Below are positions 35,654-38,473 of a stretch of DNA of 38,473 bases, one piece after another. Positions within the stretch are counted from its first letter, which is position 1; every line of letters starts with the position of its first letter. Made by a program: the position numbers and the translations under genes. Under the pieces are notes generated by a model. That model did no database searches, had not been told where the DNA came from, and saw nothing but the letters and a program-made list of their open reading frames with translations. Origin of the DNA: Bradyrhizobium guangdongense (GTDB taxonomy: Bacteria > Pseudomonadota > Alphaproteobacteria > Rhizobiales > Xanthobacteraceae); NCBI RefSeq assembly GCF_006483445.1, contig NZ_PPPT01000107.1, positions 1 to 38,473 of the forward strand, given 5' to 3'.

Positions 35654-36601
35654 TCAGCCAAAGACGTTGTGACGCGCCGCTTTCGCAATGAAGGTCGTGA
35701 CCTGAGGCAGTGCCGCCTCGATATCGGCCTCGTATTTCAGGAGCACGTTGAGGGTGTCCTTGACCATCTCGGTGTCGAGCTCGCCGGCCTGCAACAGGAC
35801 CAGCACGCGCGCCCAGTCGATGGTCTCGCTGACCGACGGCAGCTTCTTCAGGTCGAGCGTGCGGATCTCGTGGATGAAGCCGACCATCTGCCGGCGCAGG
35901 TTCTGCGAGATGCCGGGCACGCGGCTCTCGACGATGCGCTCCTCCAGCCTCTGCTCGGGAAAGCCGATATGCAGATGCAGGCAGCGCCGCTTCAGTGCGT
36001 CGCCGAGATCGCGCTCGCTGTTCGAGGTCAGGATCACCGTCGGCGGTGCGATCGCCGAGATGGTACCAAGCTCGGGGAGCGTGACCTGGAAGTCGGACAG
36101 GATCTCCAGCAGCAGCGATTCAAACTCGGCGTCGGACTTGTCGATCTCGTCGATCAAGAGCACGCAACCGCCGGGCTGCTCGAGCGCCTGGAGGAGGGGG
36201 CGCGGCTCGACGAATTCCTTGGAGAAGAACACGTCGCCAAAGGTGTGGAGTTGGTCGAGGGCCGCGTGCAGCGTCTGCGCGCCGCCGAGGACCTCGCCGA
36301 GCTTGTCCTTCAATATCTGGGTATAGAGGAGCTGTTTCGCGTATTTCCACTCGTACAGTGCCTTGGCTTCGTCCAGGCCCTCATAGCATTGCAGACGGAT
36401 CATCTTCAGGCCGCGCCAGGCGGCGATCGCCTTGGCGAGCTCGGTCTTGCCGACGCCCGCGGGGCCTTCGACCAGGATCGGCTTCTCGATCTGCTGAGAC
36501 AAATAAACGGCGGTCGCGATCTGCCGGCTCGCGATGTAGCCTTGCGCGGCGAGGCCGCTCTCCACTGCCTCGATCGCGGTCGAGGGCTTCTGATTAGCCA
36601 C
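35654..36601 (-). CDS. MoxR-family AAA+ ATPase (CoxD-like)
   Basis: This 315-residue AAA+ protein has Walker A GPAGVGKT at 46-53 and Walker B VLLIDE at about 147-152. Sensor 1 is in ILTSNSERDL, followed by an arginine-rich ALKRRC finger region. It is the chaperone-like ATPase of the MoxR/CoxD type, which remodels proteins during cofactor assembly together with a VWA partner. Translation is placed at a GTG (36601) with gggag about nine bases upstream. The longer frame from 36745 has a leader of unrelated composition. The VWA gene follows five bases after its stop. Confidence 0.88.
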   Translation of the reverse strand: MANQKPSTAIEAVESGLAAQGYIASRQIATAVYLSQQIEKPILVEGPAGVGKTELAKAIAAWRGLKMIRLQCYEGLDEAKALYEWKYAKQLLYTQILKDKLGEVLGGAQTLHAALDQLHTFGDVFFSKEFVEPRPLLQALEQPGGCVLLIDEIDKSDAEFESLLLEILSDFQVTLPELGTISAIAPPTVILTSNSERDLGDALKRRCLHLHIGFPEQRLEERIVESRVPGISQNLRRQMVGFIHEIRTLDLKKLPSVSETIDWARVLVLLQAGELDTEMVKDTLNVLLKYEADIEAALPQVTTFIAKAARHNVFG

Positions 36602-36745
36602 GAATGGCGCTCCCAAATGGTCTTGCTTGAGGCTTGTTCTGCCTGCGTTCCCGGCAAAGAACAAGTCTCGTTTGGGAGGAACAGACCTGCGCGGGTGCGA
36701 GCTATTTCCGTTTAACGCAAATACCGCCGGAGCCCGCGCGGGCAA

Positions 36746-36946
36746 TCAGTGACGAAGCAATTCGGGCTTGCGAATGGTCTGCCTGACCTCGCCGCCGCAA
36801 TCGGCGCATTCATAGATGAAGTCGATCTTGGCGAGACTCCAGTGCGGCTCCACTTCGCGCACATACATCGGCAAGAACCCCATGCACGACGGGCAAATCA
36901 CGGGAGCGATTTCGATGTCGTGGTGATGCTGAACATAAGCGGGCAT
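36746..36946 (-). CDS. Small zinc-ribbon protein
   Basis: This 66-residue protein has CPSC near residues 18-21 and CADC near residues 48-51, an apparent four-cysteine zinc ribbon. Its N-terminus, PAYVQHHHDIEIAPV, is histidine-rich. An aaggag site lies about eight bases before the ATG at 36946, strongly supporting the start. It is upstream of the MoxR/VWA pair on the same strand, 144 bp away. Function is unknown; small zinc ribbons of this kind bind nucleic acid or metal. Confidence 0.7.
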   Translation of the reverse strand: MPAYVQHHHDIEIAPVICPSCMGFLPMYVREVEPHWSLAKIDFIYECADCGGEVRQTIRKPELLRH

Positions 36947-37166
36947 CTCGGCTCTCCTTCGCAGGCAACCACCAACCCCGCGCAAAGCCTATGTCCGACC
37001 GCCAAATCCGCGTCATCAACTCTTTCGAACAGAGGCGGAACGGCCGCCGTTTGTCGTTTGCTGTGACATTCTTGTTACGTCTCTGTACTGTAACGGGCGG
37101 ACTAAATGCCTATTTCACAGCGCATCCGGTCGTCCGACCATATCCAACAATAAGGGAGCAACGCCC

Positions 37167-38141
37167 ATGACGCATGCCATACGTTTCCACAAACCCGGCG
37201 GTCCGGAAGTCCTGGTCTGGGAGCAGGTCGAGGTGGGTAAGCCCGGTCCCGGCGAAGCGCGCATTCGTCACACCGCGGTCGGCCTCAACTTCGTGGACAT
37301 CTACAACCGCTCCGGACTTTATCCGGCGCAACTGCCAAGCGGGCTCGGCAGCGAAGCCGCTGGCGTGGTCGAGGAAGTCGGCGCAGGCGTGACCGATTTG
37401 AAGGCCGGCGACCGCGTCGCCTACGGCGCGTCGCCGCTCGGTGCCTATTCCGAGGCGCGGCTCATTCCCGCCGACCGTCTGTTGAAGATTCCCGAGGGTG
37501 TCGACGACAAGACCGCGGCAGCGATGATGCTGAAGGGACTGACGACGCAATATCTGATCCGGCAGACCTATCGCGTGAAGGCCGGCGACACCATTCTGCT
37601 TCATGCCGCGGCCGGCGGCGTCGGCCTGATCCTGAGCCAATGGGCAAAGCATCTCGGCGCGACCGTAATCGGCACCGTCAGCAATGACGAGAAGGCCAAG
37701 CTCGCCAAGGCGCATGGCTGCGACCATGTCATCATCTACACGCGCGAGGATTTCGTGAAGCGCGTCGACGAGATCACCGGCGGCAAGAAGGTGCCCGTAG
37801 TTTATGACTCTGTCGGCAAGGACACGTTCCTGAAGTCGCTGGACTGTCTTGCGCCGCTCGGCGTCGCCGCGTTGTTCGGCCAGTCCTCCGGCGCGGTCGA
37901 GCCGCTCAATCTGGGCCTGCTCGCGCAGAAGGGTTCGCTCTACGTCACCCGGCCGACGCTGTTCACCTACGCGGCCAAGCGCGAGGCTTTGGTGTCGATG
38001 GCCAATGAGCTGTTCGCCGTCGTCAAATCAGGCGCGGTCAAGATCGAGGTGCACCAGACCTATGCGCTGAAGGATGCCGCGAAGGCGCATGCCGATCTCG
38101 CCGCACGCAAGACCACGGGTTCGACGGTATTCCTCGTGTGA
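37167..38141 (+). CDS. NADPH:quinone oxidoreductase (QOR-like, MDR superfamily)
   Basis: This 324-residue enzyme lacks the zinc ligands of alcohol dehydrogenases and matches quinone oxidoreductase. The N-terminal domain has NFVDIYNRSGLYP at 41-53, typical of QOR. The nucleotide-binding turn is AAAGGVG near 147-153, and the C-terminus ends in ARKTTGSTVFLV. The reaction is reduction of a quinone with NADPH; some relatives reduce enones. A gggag site lies about eight bases before the ATG. A GTTAC-N11-GTAAC inverted repeat sits at 37074-37094 in the promoter region. The gene is not linked to the purine functions. Confidence 0.92.
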   Translation: MTHAIRFHKPGGPEVLVWEQVEVGKPGPGEARIRHTAVGLNFVDIYNRSGLYPAQLPSGLGSEAAGVVEEVGAGVTDLKAGDRVAYGASPLGAYSEARLIPADRLLKIPEGVDDKTAAAMMLKGLTTQYLIRQTYRVKAGDTILLHAAAGGVGLILSQWAKHLGATVIGTVSNDEKAKLAKAHGCDHVIIYTREDFVKRVDEITGGKKVPVVYDSVGKDTFLKSLDCLAPLGVAALFGQSSGAVEPLNLGLLAQKGSLYVTRPTLFTYAAKREALVSMANELFAVVKSGAVKIEVHQTYALKDAAKAHADLAARKTTGSTVFLV

Positions 38142-38154
38142 TGCCGGTTGACTG

Positions 38155-38179
38155 GCGCGGGCCCAGCGAGGGCTCGCGT
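38155..38179. terminator. GC-rich hairpin between convergent genes, candidate terminator
   Basis: Ten-base arms gcgcgggccc (38155-38164) and gggctcgcgt (38170-38179), pairing with G-T wobbles, enclose an agcga loop. It sits between the convergent oxidoreductase and the small gene that follows. There is no T-run. Confidence 0.4.
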
Positions 38180-38454
38180 CAGGTCTGTTCGTGCTTCTTC
38201 AGGTCGCGCGCGTGGTCGAGGCGGATTGCCTGGAGATCGATCTCATCTGGAGGAATCTCGGGGAGGGCGGCCTCGGCGAGGATGTCTTCGGTCACGTCGG
38301 CGACCGCACCATCGGCGATCTCGTGGATGAAGGAGATGTTCCGGTACTCGCCTGAGGCGATGCGGGAAATCACCTCCCGCCGGGTCACCTCGGGGTCGAC
38401 GATCGCCTCACGGCCGCGACGGCCATAATCGATCATCACGACGAAATACTGCAT
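38179..38454 (-). CDS. Small conserved hypothetical protein
   Basis: This 91-residue acidic protein starts MQYFVVMIDYGRRGREAIVD and has a helical remainder (TRREVISRIASGEYRNISFIHEIADG). It ends with an IPPDEIDLQAIRLDHARDLKKHEQT tail. It has no cysteine, signal peptide or membrane segment. The ATG at 38454 has only a weak ribosome site. I recall similar small proteins in rhizobial genomes, but no function is assignable. Confidence 0.65.
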   Translation of the reverse strand: MQYFVVMIDYGRRGREAIVDPEVTRREVISRIASGEYRNISFIHEIADGAVADVTEDILAEAALPEIPPDEIDLQAIRLDHARDLKKHEQT

Positions 38455-38473
38455 CGAGATTTCTGCCCTGCCT

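Overview
The window reads as chromosomal DNA of a Bradyrhizobium-like alphaproteobacterium. The basis is strongly GC-biased codon use, rhizobial interspersed palindromes (a RIME-like mosaic at 15372-15460, a gtagggtgggttagc palindrome at 12484-12622, a 'ttgcccgacgggtcaa' repeat near 27000) and gene content. The genus is inferred from pattern recognition, not from a search.

Most of the window is a nitrogen-scavenging archipelago for purines and related N-rich compounds. Positions 1-4495 (minus) hold an FAD subunit, a fused [2Fe-2S]/molybdopterin hydroxylase and an NCS2 permease cut by the window edge. An 8-oxoguanine deaminase (4638-5987, plus) diverges from them. Positions 6081-10784 (minus) encode a complete BMP-family ABC transporter. 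A Tsx-like outer-membrane barrel (11363-12469) faces it. Positions 12635-18610 (minus) form a second BMP-family transporter operon that also carries a biuret amidohydrolase (BiuH) and a guanine-deaminase-like enzyme. An allantoate amidohydrolase follows (19004-20263, plus).

Positions 20396-24954 are more A/T-rich and accessory-looking. They hold an alcohol dehydrogenase, a cold-shock protein, several small proteins, a gene split by an in-frame stop, and a duplicated copy of the 5' end of the next gene. That gene (24928-26316) encodes a possible six-hairpin-type glycosidase. A small secreted protein comes next.

Positions 27174-33492 return to nitrogen catabolism. Formamidase and a cyanuric acid hydrolase/barbiturase-family enzyme lie on the minus strand. 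Diverging from them are a TetR regulator, an adenine deaminase and an AzgA-type purine permease. The right end holds small proteins, a MoxR ATPase/CoxE-type VWA pair, a zinc-ribbon protein, a quinone oxidoreductase and a small conserved protein.

Taken together, the genes could import purines across the outer membrane (Tsx-like barrel) and inner membrane (two ABC systems, NCS2, AzgA). They could deaminate adenine, guanine and 8-oxoguanine, hydroxylate an N-heterocycle, and split allantoate, biuret, a cyanurate-like ring and formamide to ammonia. Urate oxidase, allantoinase and allophanate hydrolase are not in the window, so the routes are incomplete here.
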